Shown: positions 1 through 9,961, counted from the first letter of the stretch. The stretch: DNA of 64,000 bases from Actinoplanes solisilvae (GCF_003999975.1 NZ_RJAC01000007.1:287404-351403); one strand, 5' to 3'. Numbers and translations: made by a program. Notes: generated by a model from the letters alone, not told the origin.

Positions 1-845
1 GTGCCCAGCTCGATGACGAGGTCGGACGTCCGGACGATTGAGGCGGTTCTCTTGTCCACCATCGTGCCGGCGTAGTCGCCCCGGTGAAGCGGCTCGCTCT
101 CGTCGATGACGCCCTTCGCGGCGATCGACGTGACGATCGGGATGTTCGCGGCGCGGGCGGCGGCGAGAACGGTGTCGCCGAGGCCGAACCGCGCGACGAG
201 GTGCCCGACGACCAGCACTGGCCTGGTCGCGCCGGCCAGCAGCTCGGCCAACCGCACACGAAAGGCCTCGGACGGGGCCGGGGAGACGGTCAGTGGCCTG
301 GACAGGGGAGCCGCGTCCACCGAGAGGTCGGCCAGGTCTTGCGGGATGCTCAGGTAGGCCGGTCGGCGGTGCCTCATCGCGGCGGTCAGGACCGCGTCGA
401 TCTGGTCGGTGGCGTGGGCGGCGGTCACGGTTTCCTGGTGGACGGTCACCTCGGCGTACGCCTTGGTGAAACGGCCGAAGATGCCGTCGGCCAGGGTGTG
501 GTGGACCAGGCGGCCGGTGGCGACGGCGGCGGTGGACGGGCTGCCGGCGATGTGGACGACCGGCACGTCCTCGGCGGCGCTGCCCGCGATGGCGTTGAGG
601 GCGCTGAGCTCGCCCACTCCGTAGGTGGTCACGATCGCGGCGAGGCCCCGGCTGCGGGCGTACGCGTCGGCGGCGTAGCCGGCGCCCAGCTCGTTCGGCG
701 ACCCGACCCAGGCCAGGCCGTCGACGGTCGCCATGTGGTCGAGCAGGGTGAGGTTGAAGTCGCCGGGCACGCCGAAGACGTGCGCGACCCCGCACTGGAG
801 CAGGCGGCGGCCGAGATATTCGGCAAGCGTGACGGTGGTAGCCAT
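1..845 (-). CDS. ThDP-dependent alpha-keto acid decarboxylase (3' end beyond window)
   Basis: The reading frame opens at the ATG at 845 and runs without a stop off the left edge, so about 281 N-terminal residues are seen of a family of about 550. The start MATTVTLAEYLGRRLLQCG is followed by AHVFGVPGDFNLTLLDH, the ThDP-binding glutamate context SPNELGAGYAADAYAR and TYGVGELSALNAIAGS. These are hallmarks of the pyruvate/indolepyruvate/phenylpyruvate decarboxylase family, which converts 2-oxo acids to aldehydes and CO2 in the cytosol. PAYLSIPQDLADL closes the pyrimidine-binding domain, and the central domain follows. The C-terminal pyrophosphate-binding domain is not visible, so substrate choice cannot be judged. 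The more distant alternatives (acetolactate synthase, oxalyl-CoA decarboxylase) fit less well because of the FGVPGD(F/Y)NL and GVGELSA motifs. Confidence 0.85.
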   Translation of the reverse strand, partial: MATTVTLAEYLGRRLLQCGVAHVFGVPGDFNLTLLDHMATVDGLAWVGSPNELGAGYAADAYARSRGLAAIVTTYGVGELSALNAIAGSAAEDVPVVHIAGSPSTAAVATGRLVHHTLADGIFGRFTKAYAEVTVHQETVTAAHATDQIDAVLTAAMRHRRPAYLSIPQDLADLSVDAAPLSRPLTVSPAPSEAFRVRLAELLAGATRPVLVVGHLVARFGLGDTVLAAARAANIPIVTSIAAKGVIDESEPLHRGDYAGTMVDKRTASIVRTSDLVIELG

Positions 846-898
846 GCCGAAAACCCTCGTCGCGAGGGCCCAGAATGAGCAATGTGACGAAAAACTGT

Positions 899-913
899 TG
901 AGCATCCTGCTCA
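899..913. promoter_or_regulatory. Inverted repeat upstream of the keto-acid decarboxylase
   Basis: TGAGCA-TCC-TGCTCA is a perfect 6-bp inverted repeat with a 3-bp spacer, about 54 bp upstream of the decarboxylase start. Its size and place suit a regulator operator, for example of the Lrp/AsnC class, which often controls 2-oxo acid decarboxylases. That assignment is inference; no regulator gene lies beside it in the window. Confidence 0.4.
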
Positions 914-1067
914 GTCGGAGATCACATTCGCGGCGTGGCGGGATCAGGCTGATCATGCGGGTTCAGGGCGCGATTGTGCGCATGAATGGATGTAACCGAG
1001 CAGAAACACGCACGTGACGAAGTGCGGGCGAGGAAAGGAGAGCCGGGTGGGGAGGAGGAAACGGGGG

Positions 1068-1829
1068 TCAGGGCTTGCGGGCCACCGCTGCGAACTCGTC
1101 GGTCTCGCGGAGGTCGGCGCCGGGGGCGGGGCGCCAGCGGGCGCACGGAACCAGGCCCGGGTCGATCACCTCGAGCCCCTCCAGGAATCGGGCCAGCTGG
1201 TCAGGGTGGCGCAGGTGGTAGGACAGGGGTGCGTTCGCGTTCCAGACGCCGATCGCTGCTTCGAAGGCCGGGCCGTCGAGCACGTTGGTGCCGTCGGCGG
1301 TTACCAGATAGCTGCCGGAGGGCAGCGGGGCCAGCAGGCCACGGACGATCGACACCGCCTCGTCCAGGTCGGGGATGTGGCCGAGGATGTTGGTCAGGAT
1401 CAGGGCTACCGGGCGGTCGAGGTCGAGGCCCGAGGAGGCGATGATCGAGCCGGGCTCGCGCAGGTCGGCGTCGAGGTAGACGGCCTCGCCGGTCAGGACC
1501 GCGTGGGCGTGGGCCAGCACGAGCGGGTCGTTGTCGACGTAGACGACCTGGGCGTCGGGGGCCACGGCGCGGGCGATCTGATGGGTGTGCTCGGCCGAGG
1601 GGATGCCCGTGCCGACGTCGAGGAACTGGCGTACGCCCGCCTCGGCGGCCAGGAACGTGACGGCGCGTTTGAGGAAGGCGCGCGACCCGCGCGCGACGGT
1701 GACGATATCGGGATAGAACTTCGCGAAGTCGTCACCGGCCGCGCGGTCGGCGTCGAAGTGGTCGGTGCCGCCGAGCCAGTAGTTCCAGACTCGGGCGGAA
1801 TGGGGGACACCGGTGTCGAGCTCGGTCAT
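1068..1829 (-). CDS. SAM-dependent methyltransferase, DUF574 type (copy 1)
   Basis: The 253-residue protein starts MTELDTGVPHSARVWNYWLGG, the signature opening of the actinobacterial S-adenosyl methyltransferase family (PF04672, formerly DUF574). A Rossmann methyltransferase core follows: FLDVGTGIPSAEHTHQIA is the SAM-binding glycine loop, and VVYVDNDPLVLAHAHAVL carries the acidic residue that would hold the ribose. The family is abundant in streptomycetes and relatives, and the substrates of most members are unknown. It lies 44 bp downstream of the MacB-like permease on the same strand, so cotranscription is possible. A paralogue of 261 residues lies at 28001-28786. No strong ribosome-binding site precedes the ATG. 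Confidence 0.88.
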   Translation of the reverse strand: MTELDTGVPHSARVWNYWLGGTDHFDADRAAGDDFAKFYPDIVTVARGSRAFLKRAVTFLAAEAGVRQFLDVGTGIPSAEHTHQIARAVAPDAQVVYVDNDPLVLAHAHAVLTGEAVYLDADLREPGSIIASSGLDLDRPVALILTNILGHIPDLDEAVSIVRGLLAPLPSGSYLVTADGTNVLDGPAFEAAIGVWNANAPLSYHLRHPDQLARFLEGLEVIDPGLVPCARWRPAPGADLRETDEFAAVARKP

Positions 1830-1873
1830 CCCGTGAGTCTAGTTAGGACATAGCCGAGCCTCAATGGAAACGA

Positions 1874-3148
1874 TCAGGCGCGCATGACCGTCGCGATCGG
1901 GATGCCGGCGGCGCGCAGGGCAGGGATGAAGCCGCCCAGGATGCCGGCGATCAGGCCCGCGATGATGCCGGCCACGCCCGCCTCCCACGGGAACTGGACG
2001 TCGCGCAGCAGCGGCTGGGAGTTGCCGACCACCATCGTCACGACCTTGAGGGCCGCGATGCTGACCCCGATCGCCGCGGCCGCCGTGAACAGCCCGGTCA
2101 GCAACGTCTCGGCCAGCACGATGCCGGCCAGCAGCGAGCGTGGCGTGCCGACCGCCCGGCGCAGAGCGAACTCCTCGACCCGCTCGCCGACCGTGGCCAG
2201 GCCGACGTTGAGGATGCCGGCGACGCCGATCAGCAGCACGAGCCCGGCCATCGCGAAGAAGATCAGCCGCATCAGGGAGAGCTGCTTCTCCTGCTCCTTG
2301 CGCGATTCCACGGTGTTGACGTACACCTCGTTGCCCAGCGCCTTGAGCTTCGCGCTGAGCACCTGCTCGACCGGGGAGCCGGGCGACATCATCAGGCGCA
2401 GTTCGCCGCCGGTGTTCGGGTCGGCCAGTTTCGAGGTGGGCAGCCACGTCGTGAGCTCGTCGATGCGTACATAGGCGCGGGGTTGATAGTCGCCGTCGTC
2501 GACGACGCCGACGAACTGGGGCGTGACGTTGGCCGCGGCGCCGCCGACGCGCATCTCGGCCGGCACGCGGTAGCGGTCGAACGCCTTGGCCGCCTCCTGG
2601 TTGAGCACCAGTTTGGGCGCCATCGACGGCACGGTCGAGAAGTCGAGCCAGCGCCCCGATTCGAGCCGGAACGGCCGGAACTGGCGTACGTCACCGGTGA
2701 GCGCGGTCAAGCGGACCTCGACGGCCTGCCCCTTGGTGCCGGACGCCTCCTGGCAGCCGTTCTGGTCGCAGACGACCGCCGAGCCCCAGTCCTGGTCGAT
2801 CGGGGCCGCGTTCGGGTTGACCGGCAGCACGCCGGGTTCGCCGACGATGCCGCTCACGCCGAGCATCGCCACCGCGTCGGAGCGGCCCTTCACCGTCGAG
2901 ACCACCGCATCGGCCGCCGACTGCTGCGTCGGCACGTCCATCACGCGCGTGCCGTCGTACCCCGCCTGCAGTTCCAGGTCGGCCAGCAGCGCGCGTTCGG
3001 CGATGCTGGCGCCGGCCTGCACCACGACGACCGCGAGCACCCCCAGGAACAGGCTGATCATCGACAGCAGGGTGCGCAGCTTGCGGGCGCGGATGCCCTG
3101 GATGCCGATGATCATCGAGGACCGGAACCGCCCGGAGAGCCGTCTCAT
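1874..3148 (-). CDS. MacB-like ABC transporter permease (FtsX family)
   Basis: The 424-residue membrane protein starts MRRLSGRFRSSMIIG, and its ATG overlaps the stop of the ATPase gene by 4 bp (ATGA), which fixes this start over upstream in-frame codons. One transmembrane helix near the N-terminus (LSMISLFLGVLAVVVVQA) is followed by a large extracytoplasmic domain holding a CDQNGC cysteine pair. Three C-terminal helices come next (around LIFFAMAGLVLLIGVAGIL, LLAGIVLAETLLTGLFTAA and GIIAGLIAGILGGFIPA). This is the MacB topology (MacB_PCD plus FtsX domains). Together with the preceding ATPase and fusion protein it would form a mechanotransmission-type exporter of a peptide, lipid or drug. The substrate is not evident. 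Confidence 0.9.
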   Translation of the reverse strand: MRRLSGRFRSSMIIGIQGIRARKLRTLLSMISLFLGVLAVVVVQAGASIAERALLADLELQAGYDGTRVMDVPTQQSAADAVVSTVKGRSDAVAMLGVSGIVGEPGVLPVNPNAAPIDQDWGSAVVCDQNGCQEASGTKGQAVEVRLTALTGDVRQFRPFRLESGRWLDFSTVPSMAPKLVLNQEAAKAFDRYRVPAEMRVGGAAANVTPQFVGVVDDGDYQPRAYVRIDELTTWLPTSKLADPNTGGELRLMMSPGSPVEQVLSAKLKALGNEVYVNTVESRKEQEKQLSLMRLIFFAMAGLVLLIGVAGILNVGLATVGERVEEFALRRAVGTPRSLLAGIVLAETLLTGLFTAAAAIGVSIAALKVVTMVVGNSQPLLRDVQFPWEAGVAGIIAGLIAGILGGFIPALRAAGIPIATVMRA

Positions 3149-3837
3149 CGCACCATCACCCGCTCGCTCAGCACGCCGTCGACCAGGTCGTGGATGCGTC
3201 CCATCCGGGCCGCGTGGTCCCGGTCGTGCGTCACCAGGATCAACCCGCATCCCCGATGGGTCGCTGACAGCAGGGCGTCGATCACGAGCGTTCCCGTCTC
3301 GGTGTCCAGGGCCCCGGTCGGCTCGTCGGCGAGCAGAATCCGAGGATTCCGTACGAGGGCACGCGCGATCGCCACCCGCTGCTGCTCGCCACCCGACATG
3401 CGGGCCGGGCGGTTCTTGGCCAGATGGGCGATGCCGACCTGGTCGAGCGCCTCCATCACCCGGGCCTTGCGTTGCCGGCGCGGCTGCCAGCCCTGCCCGT
3501 TGACCAGCGCCATGGCCACGTTCTGCGCCGCGGTCAGGTGTTTGAGCAGGAAGAACCGCTGGAACACGAAGCCGAAGTGGGAGCTGCGCAGCTTGGCCGC
3601 GCGCCGCTCGGGGAGCCGCGCGATCTCCTGCCCGTCGAGCCGGTAGCTGCCCGAGTCGGGCCGGTCGAACAGGCCGATGACGCTGAGCAGCGTGCTCTTG
3701 CCGGAACCGGAGCGCCCGACGATCGCCACGCTCTGCCCGGCATCGACGGTCAGGCCGACGCCGTCGAGGATCGTACGCGGCTGTTCCTGTCCTTTGAGGA
3801 CCTTGGTGATGCCCTCGAGCTCGATCAGCGTGGTCAC
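3145..3837 (-). CDS. ABC transporter ATP-binding protein (MacB/LolD-like)
   Basis: The 230-residue cytosolic ATPase starts at GTG 3837 (VTTLIELEGITKVLKG), 4 bp inside the end of the upstream fusion-protein gene (GTGA overlap). It has Walker A GRSGSGKST at residues 41-49, a Q-loop in HFGFVFQRFFLLKHLTA, the signature MSGGEQQRVAIARAL, Walker B RILLADEPTGALD and the switch histidine in LILVTHDRDHAARM. Length and the single nucleotide-binding domain match the LolD/MacB-type ATPases that energise FtsX-like permeases. It is translationally coupled on both sides, so the three proteins are probably made together. Confidence 0.93.
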   Translation of the reverse strand: MTTLIELEGITKVLKGQEQPRTILDGVGLTVDAGQSVAIVGRSGSGKSTLLSVIGLFDRPDSGSYRLDGQEIARLPERRAAKLRSSHFGFVFQRFFLLKHLTAAQNVAMALVNGQGWQPRRQRKARVMEALDQVGIAHLAKNRPARMSGGEQQRVAIARALVRNPRILLADEPTGALDTETGTLVIDALLSATHRGCGLILVTHDRDHAARMGRIHDLVDGVLSERVMVR

Positions 3838-4844
3838 CCGGCGCCGCCCTTGCCGTTCGGGCCGCCCTCGACGGGAGCGGCGGTGGGCAGATCGGGGCCA
3901 GGCACGGCGATCGTCTCGTCGCCCTTCAACCCCGATTTGATCTGTACGACCTTGCCGTCGCTGAGACCGAGCACCACGTCGACGGTCTTGCGCTGCTGGT
4001 CCTTCCCGACGATGTCGACCTTGCCCTTGCCCTGTACGCCCGCGACCGCCTCGACCGGCAGCACCATCGCCTTGGACGCCTTGGCCGTGACGACCTCGAG
4101 CGTCACCGACGCGCCGTTGATGAGCTTCACGCTCGACGTCGGGACGCACACCAGGCGCATGCCGGTGGCCTCGGAACCGCTGCTGCCCGTATTCGAGGTG
4201 TCGGAGACCGGCGGGGCGACGGGCGCGCCCGAGGAGCCTGTCCCCGGAGTCGGCGGAGTCGTCGGCGGCGGCTCCGGGATCGTGCCGGCCGGCAGGGCCG
4301 CGATCGTGCCCAACGCCGTACAGGAGAAAGGCCCTGGCCCGTTCTTGATCTGGGCGCGGACGTCGGTGACGGCGCCCGAGATGCGGTACGCCTGGGCGCT
4401 GTCGATCTCGGCGGTGATGCCGTAGCCCGCGTGCTTGGCCGAGACGATCGGCATGCCCTTCGTGACGTCCGACCGGTCGTCCATCAGCCGCCCGGCGAGG
4501 ATCGAGTCCTTCGGGATCATGACCTTGCGCGGGTCGCCGTTGTCGTCGTACACCGTCGCCACCCATCGCGGCTTGGGCGCCGGCGCCGTCCCGGGCTTCT
4601 TGTCGAGGTAGCGCAGCTCGCCGTCGGCCGGCGCGACGATGCCGAACACCGGGTTGATCGTGACCGACCCGGAGAGGCTGATCTTGTTGCTGAGGTCCTG
4701 CCGCGTCGGCTTGACGGTCGTGAGGACCGTCCCGCGAGCCTCGAGCCCGGGCGTCGTGGGGGCCTCGCCCGACGAGTCGCACGCACAGAGCGCCGCGGCG
4801 ATTATTACCGCCGTGCACAAGCCGGTCACCCTGCGTATATTCAC
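3834..4844 (-). CDS. Membrane-fusion/periplasmic adaptor lipoprotein of the ABC exporter
   Basis: The 336-residue protein starts at GTG 4844, preceded by the Shine-Dalgarno-like GAAGGGAAG. A lipoprotein signal is visible (MNIRRVTGLCTAVIIAAAL followed by CACDSS, lipobox LCAC). The body resembles actinobacterial HlyD/MacA-like adaptors: RQDLSNKISLSGSVTINP at the start of the beta-hairpin region, ITAEIDSAQAYRISG in the middle, and a C-terminal MVLPVEAVAGVQGKGKVDI barrel-like part. A Pro/Gly/Ser-rich insert (IPEPPPTTPPTPGTGSSG) interrupts the core. It is the first gene of the exporter operon and overlaps the ATPase gene by 4 bp. It would stand outside the membrane and pass substrate onward; Gram-positive systems of this type have no TolC. 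Confidence 0.82.
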   Translation of the reverse strand: MNIRRVTGLCTAVIIAAALCACDSSGEAPTTPGLEARGTVLTTVKPTRQDLSNKISLSGSVTINPVFGIVAPADGELRYLDKKPGTAPAPKPRWVATVYDDNGDPRKVMIPKDSILAGRLMDDRSDVTKGMPIVSAKHAGYGITAEIDSAQAYRISGAVTDVRAQIKNGPGPFSCTALGTIAALPAGTIPEPPPTTPPTPGTGSSGAPVAPPVSDTSNTGSSGSEATGMRLVCVPTSSVKLINGASVTLEVVTAKASKAMVLPVEAVAGVQGKGKVDIVGKDQQRKTVDVVLGLSDGKVVQIKSGLKGDETIAVPGPDLPTAAPVEGGPNGKGGAG

Positions 4845-4956
4845 GTGCTTCCCTTCGCCTGACCTCGCTCGGACGGCCGGGTGAGACCCGGCGCGGCAGA
4901 GGTTACAACGATCTCGCAAGCGTCGATGACCAGGATCGACTTCGGCAGCAGACCTT

Positions 4957-4975
4957 TTGGCGTTGTGCCAACGCC
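4957..4975. promoter_or_regulatory. Nested inverted repeats upstream of the chemoreceptor gene
   Basis: GGCGTT-GTGCC-AACGCC (4959-4975) and the overlapping TTGGC-GTTGT-GCCAA (4957-4971) lie in the divergent promoter region between the exporter operon and the chemoreceptor gene, about 30 bp before the latter's start. This could be an operator or an RNA hairpin in the leader. No matching regulator is known from the window. Confidence 0.3.
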
Positions 4976-5003
4976 GCGTCGACCGGGCCAATACCGTGAG
5001 CTG

Positions 5004-6602
5004 ATGGGGGCATGGTTGGGCGCGTTCGCGAATCTCGGGGTGCGGACGAAAATTCTCGGCGCGGTCGGGGTGGCGATCGCGGTGGCCGTGGTCGTCGGCA
5101 CGGTCGGGCTGAGCGCGCTGAGCAAGTCGAGCGCCTCGGCCGAGACGATCTACTCCAGCAATGTCTCGGGGGTCAACGAGCTGGGTGACGTGCGGGCCAG
5201 TCTCGCTCAGGCGCGCCTCTCCGCGTCCAACTTCATGATCTCGCGCTCGGCCACGCTCAAGGCGAAGTACCGCGAGTCGTTCGACGGGCACTACCAGGAG
5301 CTGGTCAACTCGCTGGCTGCCTACCGCACCAGCCACCCGGCGGTGGAGGACGTGGCGATCGCCGAGCTGGGCGACGACTTCGTGATGTTCCGGCAGCTCA
5401 TCGAGGACAAGCTCTTCCCGGCCGGCACCCGCAACGACCTCGCGGCCTGGCAGAAGATCCGGGATCAGGAGCTGGCCCCGCTCATGGAGGAGGTCGAGGG
5501 CGACCTCGTCGGCATGCGCGCGGCCGAGAACGCGGACGCCAAGGCCAATGCCGACATCGCCCGGTCCGGGTACGACTCGGGGCGGTGGATCTCTCTCGTG
5601 CTGCTGATCGCCGGCGCGGTGCTCGCGATCGCGCTCGGCGCGCTGGTCGCCCGGCAGATCGTGCGGTCGATGGCGAGGGTCCGCACGGTCTGCGAGGGCC
5701 TGGCCGACGGCGACCTCACCCGTACGGCCGGTCTGACCACCCGCGACGAGCCGGGGCGCATGGGGCAGGCGCTCGACACGGCGGTGACACGGCTGCGCGA
5801 GACGGTGATGACGATCGACAGTTCGGCGACCGCCCTGCGCGGCGCGTCGGACCGGATGTCGGGGGTCGCGAACGAGATCGCGGTGTCGGCCGACGCCTCG
5901 GCGTCGCAGGCCCAGCACGTGTCGCACGCGGCCGAGGAGATCTCCCGCAGCGTGGACGCGGTCGCGGCGGGCAGCGAGGAGATGGGCTCGGCGATCCGCG
6001 AGATCTCGCGCAACGCGGCCGAGGCGGCGCAGGTCGCCAGCGAGGCGGTCGGGCTCGCGTCGAGCACGTCGGCGACGATGACGAAGCTGGGGGAGTCGTC
6101 GGCCGAGATCGGCAACGTGGTCAAGGTGATCACCGCGATCGCCGAGCAGACGAACCTGCTGGCTTTGAACGCGACGATCGAGGCGGCGCGGGCGGGCGAG
6201 GCGGGCAAGGGCTTCGCCGTCGTCGCCAGCGAGGTCAAGGATCTGGCCCAGGAGACCGGGCGGGCCACGCTCGACATCTCGTCACGGGTCGAGACGATCC
6301 AGGCCGACACCGGCGGGGCGGTCACGGCGATCGAGGAGATCAGCCGGGTGATCGCGCGGATCAGCGACTTCCAGACCACGATCGCGTCAGCGGTGGAGGA
6401 ACAGACCGCGACGACGGCCGAGATGAACCGCAGCGTCGGAGAGGCGGCCCACGGTACGGGTGACATCTCGTCGAGCATCGTCGGGGTGGCCGACGCGGCG
6501 CGGCGCACGAGTGCCGGGATCGCGCAGTCGCAACAGGCGACGAGTGAGCTGGCGACGATGTCGACGGATCTCAACGCCCTCGTCGCGAAGTTCCGTTACT
6601 GA
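5004..6602 (+). CDS. Methyl-accepting chemotaxis protein
   Basis: The 532-residue chemoreceptor starts at ATG 5004 (MGAWLGAFANLGVRTKILGA). An N-terminal transmembrane helix (VGVAIAVAVVVGTVGLSAL) leads into an extracytoplasmic four-helix-bundle sensor of about 140 residues, then a second helix (ISLVLLIAGAVLAIALGALVA). A HAMP domain follows (VRTVCEGLADGDLTRTAGL). The cytoplasmic coiled coil has the highly conserved hairpin tip EQTNLLALNATIEAARAGE from about residue 381, followed by GKGFAVVASEVKDLAQE, which binds CheA and CheW. No che or flagellar gene lies nearby, so this is an orphan receptor that would feed a chemotaxis system encoded elsewhere. That suits a genus with motile spores. The ligand cannot be told from sequence. 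Confidence 0.93.
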   Translation: MGAWLGAFANLGVRTKILGAVGVAIAVAVVVGTVGLSALSKSSASAETIYSSNVSGVNELGDVRASLAQARLSASNFMISRSATLKAKYRESFDGHYQELVNSLAAYRTSHPAVEDVAIAELGDDFVMFRQLIEDKLFPAGTRNDLAAWQKIRDQELAPLMEEVEGDLVGMRAAENADAKANADIARSGYDSGRWISLVLLIAGAVLAIALGALVARQIVRSMARVRTVCEGLADGDLTRTAGLTTRDEPGRMGQALDTAVTRLRETVMTIDSSATALRGASDRMSGVANEIAVSADASASQAQHVSHAAEEISRSVDAVAAGSEEMGSAIREISRNAAEAAQVASEAVGLASSTSATMTKLGESSAEIGNVVKVITAIAEQTNLLALNATIEAARAGEAGKGFAVVASEVKDLAQETGRATLDISSRVETIQADTGGAVTAIEEISRVIARISDFQTTIASAVEEQTATTAEMNRSVGEAAHGTGDISSSIVGVADAARRTSAGIAQSQQATSELATMSTDLNALVAKFRY

Positions 6603-6632
6603 TCCCCGCCCTCCCACGTGCGGGCGAGGATC
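6601..6632. terminator. Convergent hairpin between chemoreceptor and pectate lyase genes
   Basis: GATCCCCGCCC (6601-6611) and GGGCGAGGATC (6622-6632) form an 11-bp stem with one mismatch around a 10-nt loop. It begins at the chemoreceptor stop codon and ends before the convergent pectate lyase stop, so it probably ends transcription in both directions. There is no U-tract, as is common in actinomycetes. Confidence 0.6.
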
Positions 6633-6640
6633 CGTACGCA

Positions 6641-7603
6641 TCAGATCTTGCCGGTGCCGGCCCCGGCGGTGACGGTAGCCTTGACGCGGTCGTTGGCCTC
6701 GGGGGTGTAGGAGTAGGGGATCGCCGCGACCGAAGCGCCGTTGCGGACCTGCTCGGTGCCCGAGTTGACCTTGTAGTTGTTGAGGACCTTGAGGTTGCCC
6801 GGAACCGAGTCGCCGGTCTGGGTCACCGTCGGGTTCTTCACGTTCTCGAAGTAGTTGCGCTCGACGAAGACGCCCGCGTTCATGGTGGACGCCACACCGT
6901 ACGACCCGATGTTGCTGTAGTAGTTGTTCAGCACGTGCACCGGGTTGGCGAAGCGCACGCGCGGATGACGCTGGCCGGTGCCCTCGAACCAGTTGTGCAC
7001 ATAGGTCACCCGCAGCTTCCCGATGTCCTGCGAGCCGTTGTCGTCACTGTGGCCGAGCAGCATCGACTTGTCGTGGTTGTGCAGCCGGTTCCACGAGACG
7101 GTGATGAAGTCGGAGCCGCGCTTGATGTCGATCAGGCCGTCATAGCCGCTGGCCAGGTCGTTGTGGTCGATCCACACGTTTGTCGTGTTGGTCTGCACGT
7201 TGATCGAGTCGTCGCCGGCGTTGCGGAACACCAGGTTACGCAGGATCACGTTGCGCACGCCGGACAGGTTGAGCCCGCCGCCGGTGATGCCCGAGCCGGA
7301 GCCGACACCGATCACGGTCTTGTTCGAGGCCACGTTGTACATGCCGGAGATCGAGATCAGACCCGAGACGCGTACGGTCTGTGACGTGCTCGAACTCAAG
7401 GCGGACTTGAGGGCCGACGCCGAGGTGACCGTCACGACGGTGCTCGACGAGCCGCCGGGCGTGCCGCCGTTGAGGCTGGCGTAACCGACCGGACTGCTCT
7501 CGGCGGCCGAGGCCTCGACCTGGCCGACGGTGAGCGTGCCGGCGATCATCACGACCGCGGCCGAGATCAGCGTGGTGCGCCGGCGGATTCTTGGTGCTTG
7601 CAT
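6641..7603 (-). CDS. Secreted pectate lyase (polysaccharide lyase family 1)
   Basis: The 320-residue exported protein starts at ATG 7603. The GGAGG at 7611-7615 is 7 nt away and suits this codon better than the ATG at 7609, only 1 nt away. The signal peptide has an Arg-rich start (MQAPRIRRRTT) and a hydrophobic core ending near VEASAAESS. The mature part shows the parallel beta-helix family motifs: VWIDHNDLASGYDGLIDI (the vWiDH region with calcium-binding acids), SKSM-like NHDKSMLLGHSDD, and QRHPRVRFANPVHVLNNYY, whose RxPxxR arginine is catalytic. It would cleave polygalacturonate by beta-elimination outside the cell. The upstream promoter carries a LacI-type palindrome, so induction by a sugar signal is likely. 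Confidence 0.93.
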   Translation of the reverse strand: MQAPRIRRRTTLISAAVVMIAGTLTVGQVEASAAESSPVGYASLNGGTPGGSSSTVVTVTSASALKSALSSSTSQTVRVSGLISISGMYNVASNKTVIGVGSGSGITGGGLNLSGVRNVILRNLVFRNAGDDSINVQTNTTNVWIDHNDLASGYDGLIDIKRGSDFITVSWNRLHNHDKSMLLGHSDDNGSQDIGKLRVTYVHNWFEGTGQRHPRVRFANPVHVLNNYYSNIGSYGVASTMNAGVFVERNYFENVKNPTVTQTGDSVPGNLKVLNNYKVNSGTEQVRNGASVAAIPYSYTPEANDRVKATVTAGAGTGKI

Positions 7604-7710
7604 GGACATTCCTCCGTACGTGGGTCCGCGGTCATCGCCGCGGCGGGGATCCGCGGCTCTGGCCGCGGCGGGGGATGCGGACGCTGCGTGGCGCCGCTCG
7701 GAACTATCCA

Positions 7711-7724
7711 GGTAAGCGCTTACC
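7711..7724. promoter_or_regulatory. LacI-family operator of the pectate lyase gene
   Basis: GGTAAGC-GCTTACC is a perfect 14-bp palindrome with the central GCGC typical of LacI/GalR-family operators in actinobacteria. It sits just downstream of the predicted -10 box, where a bound repressor would block transcription start. The responsible regulator is not adjacent; the LacI protein at 59649-60641 faces a different palindrome (GGAAACGTTTCC). Confidence 0.72.
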
Positions 7725-7731
7725 TCGGCCG

Positions 7732-7760
7732 ACGATATGGCAGACATTTATGGGTGTCAA
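7732..7760 (-). promoter_or_regulatory. Promoter of the pectate lyase gene
   Basis: Read on the minus strand, TTGACA (7760-7755) is followed after 17 nt by TATCGT (7737-7732), a good sigma-70-type promoter. The start point would fall at about 7725, at the edge of the operator palindrome. The leader to the ATG is about 120 nt. Confidence 0.65.
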
Positions 7761-7927
7761 TGCCATTGATTTACGCCAATGCGAATTGCCTGCAAACATT
7801 TGCAGGAAGATTCAACTAACCTTCTTTAACGGCGTGGTCAGCGCTTTGTGCCGGTGGCGTTCTCGGCTGTCGCGGCGGCGTTATCGGCTTTTACGCTCTT
7901 GGCTGCCGCGTTCCAGGCTGCCGCGTT

Positions 7928-9472
<1,545 letters not shown>

Positions 9473-9570
9473 GGTACGCGAGCCTCTTTCGGCGTAGAAA
9501 GATCGTTTGGACCCGCCGAGGACGGGGGTAAGGGACTCCAGGTCAGATTGCACCGATTCGAGGAGATGTG

Positions 9571-9957
9571 ATGAGTGCTGTGACTGATCCCGCGACCGTC
9601 GCCCAGTGTCTGCGGGCCGGCGCCGGTTTCTCGCAGGGCGACCTGAACTGGCTCGCCGAGCAGTTCGTCACGCTCGACTCGCGCCTGGCCGGGTTCCACG
9701 CCGACTCGACCGAGCTGGAGGTCTCGGTGAAGGACCGGGCCGCGCGCGGTCAGAAGGTCACGCTGGAGTGCTGGATCGCGGGCCGCGAGAAGATCGTCAC
9801 GACCTCGACCGAGGAGGATCTGCACGCGGCGCTCAACGACGTGCGGGACGACCTGCGCCGCAAGCTGAACGACGCCAAGACCAAGCAGGAGCCGCGCCAC
9901 AACCGGCACCTGCGTGAGCACGTGGAACCTTCGGAACTCGAGCCCGTGGAGCAGTAG
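9571..9957 (+). CDS. HPF/RaiA-family ribosome-associated protein (short form)
   Basis: This is a 128-residue protein; the ATG at 9571 is 5 nt after AGGAG, better placed than the GTG at 9568. The segment ELEVSVKDRAARGQKVTLECWIAGRE, then STEEDLHAALNDVRDDLRRKLNDAKTK, has the beta-strand/helix pattern of the sigma-54 modulation/S30EA fold. That fold binds the 30S decoding region during hibernation. It lacks the C-terminal dimerisation domain of long HPF. The N-terminal 30 residues are unlike standard HPF, so a diverged or stress-specific paralogue is likely. It is divergent from the histidine kinase and convergent with the response regulator. Confidence 0.72.
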   Translation: MSAVTDPATVAQCLRAGAGFSQGDLNWLAEQFVTLDSRLAGFHADSTELEVSVKDRAARGQKVTLECWIAGREKIVTTSTEEDLHAALNDVRDDLRRKLNDAKTKQEPRHNRHLREHVEPSELEPVEQ

Positions 9958-9961
9958 CGGC

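Noticed and set aside
84..878. Long plus-strand reading frame at the left edge
   Set aside because: It is the antisense of the thiamine-diphosphate decarboxylase, which has clear family motifs on the minus strand; the plus-strand product is low-complexity Gly/Arg/Asp-rich.
4844..5927. Upstream extension of the fusion lipoprotein to 697 codons
   Set aside because: The lipoprotein signal starts at GTG 4844 with a ribosome-binding site; the upstream part is antisense to the chemoreceptor.
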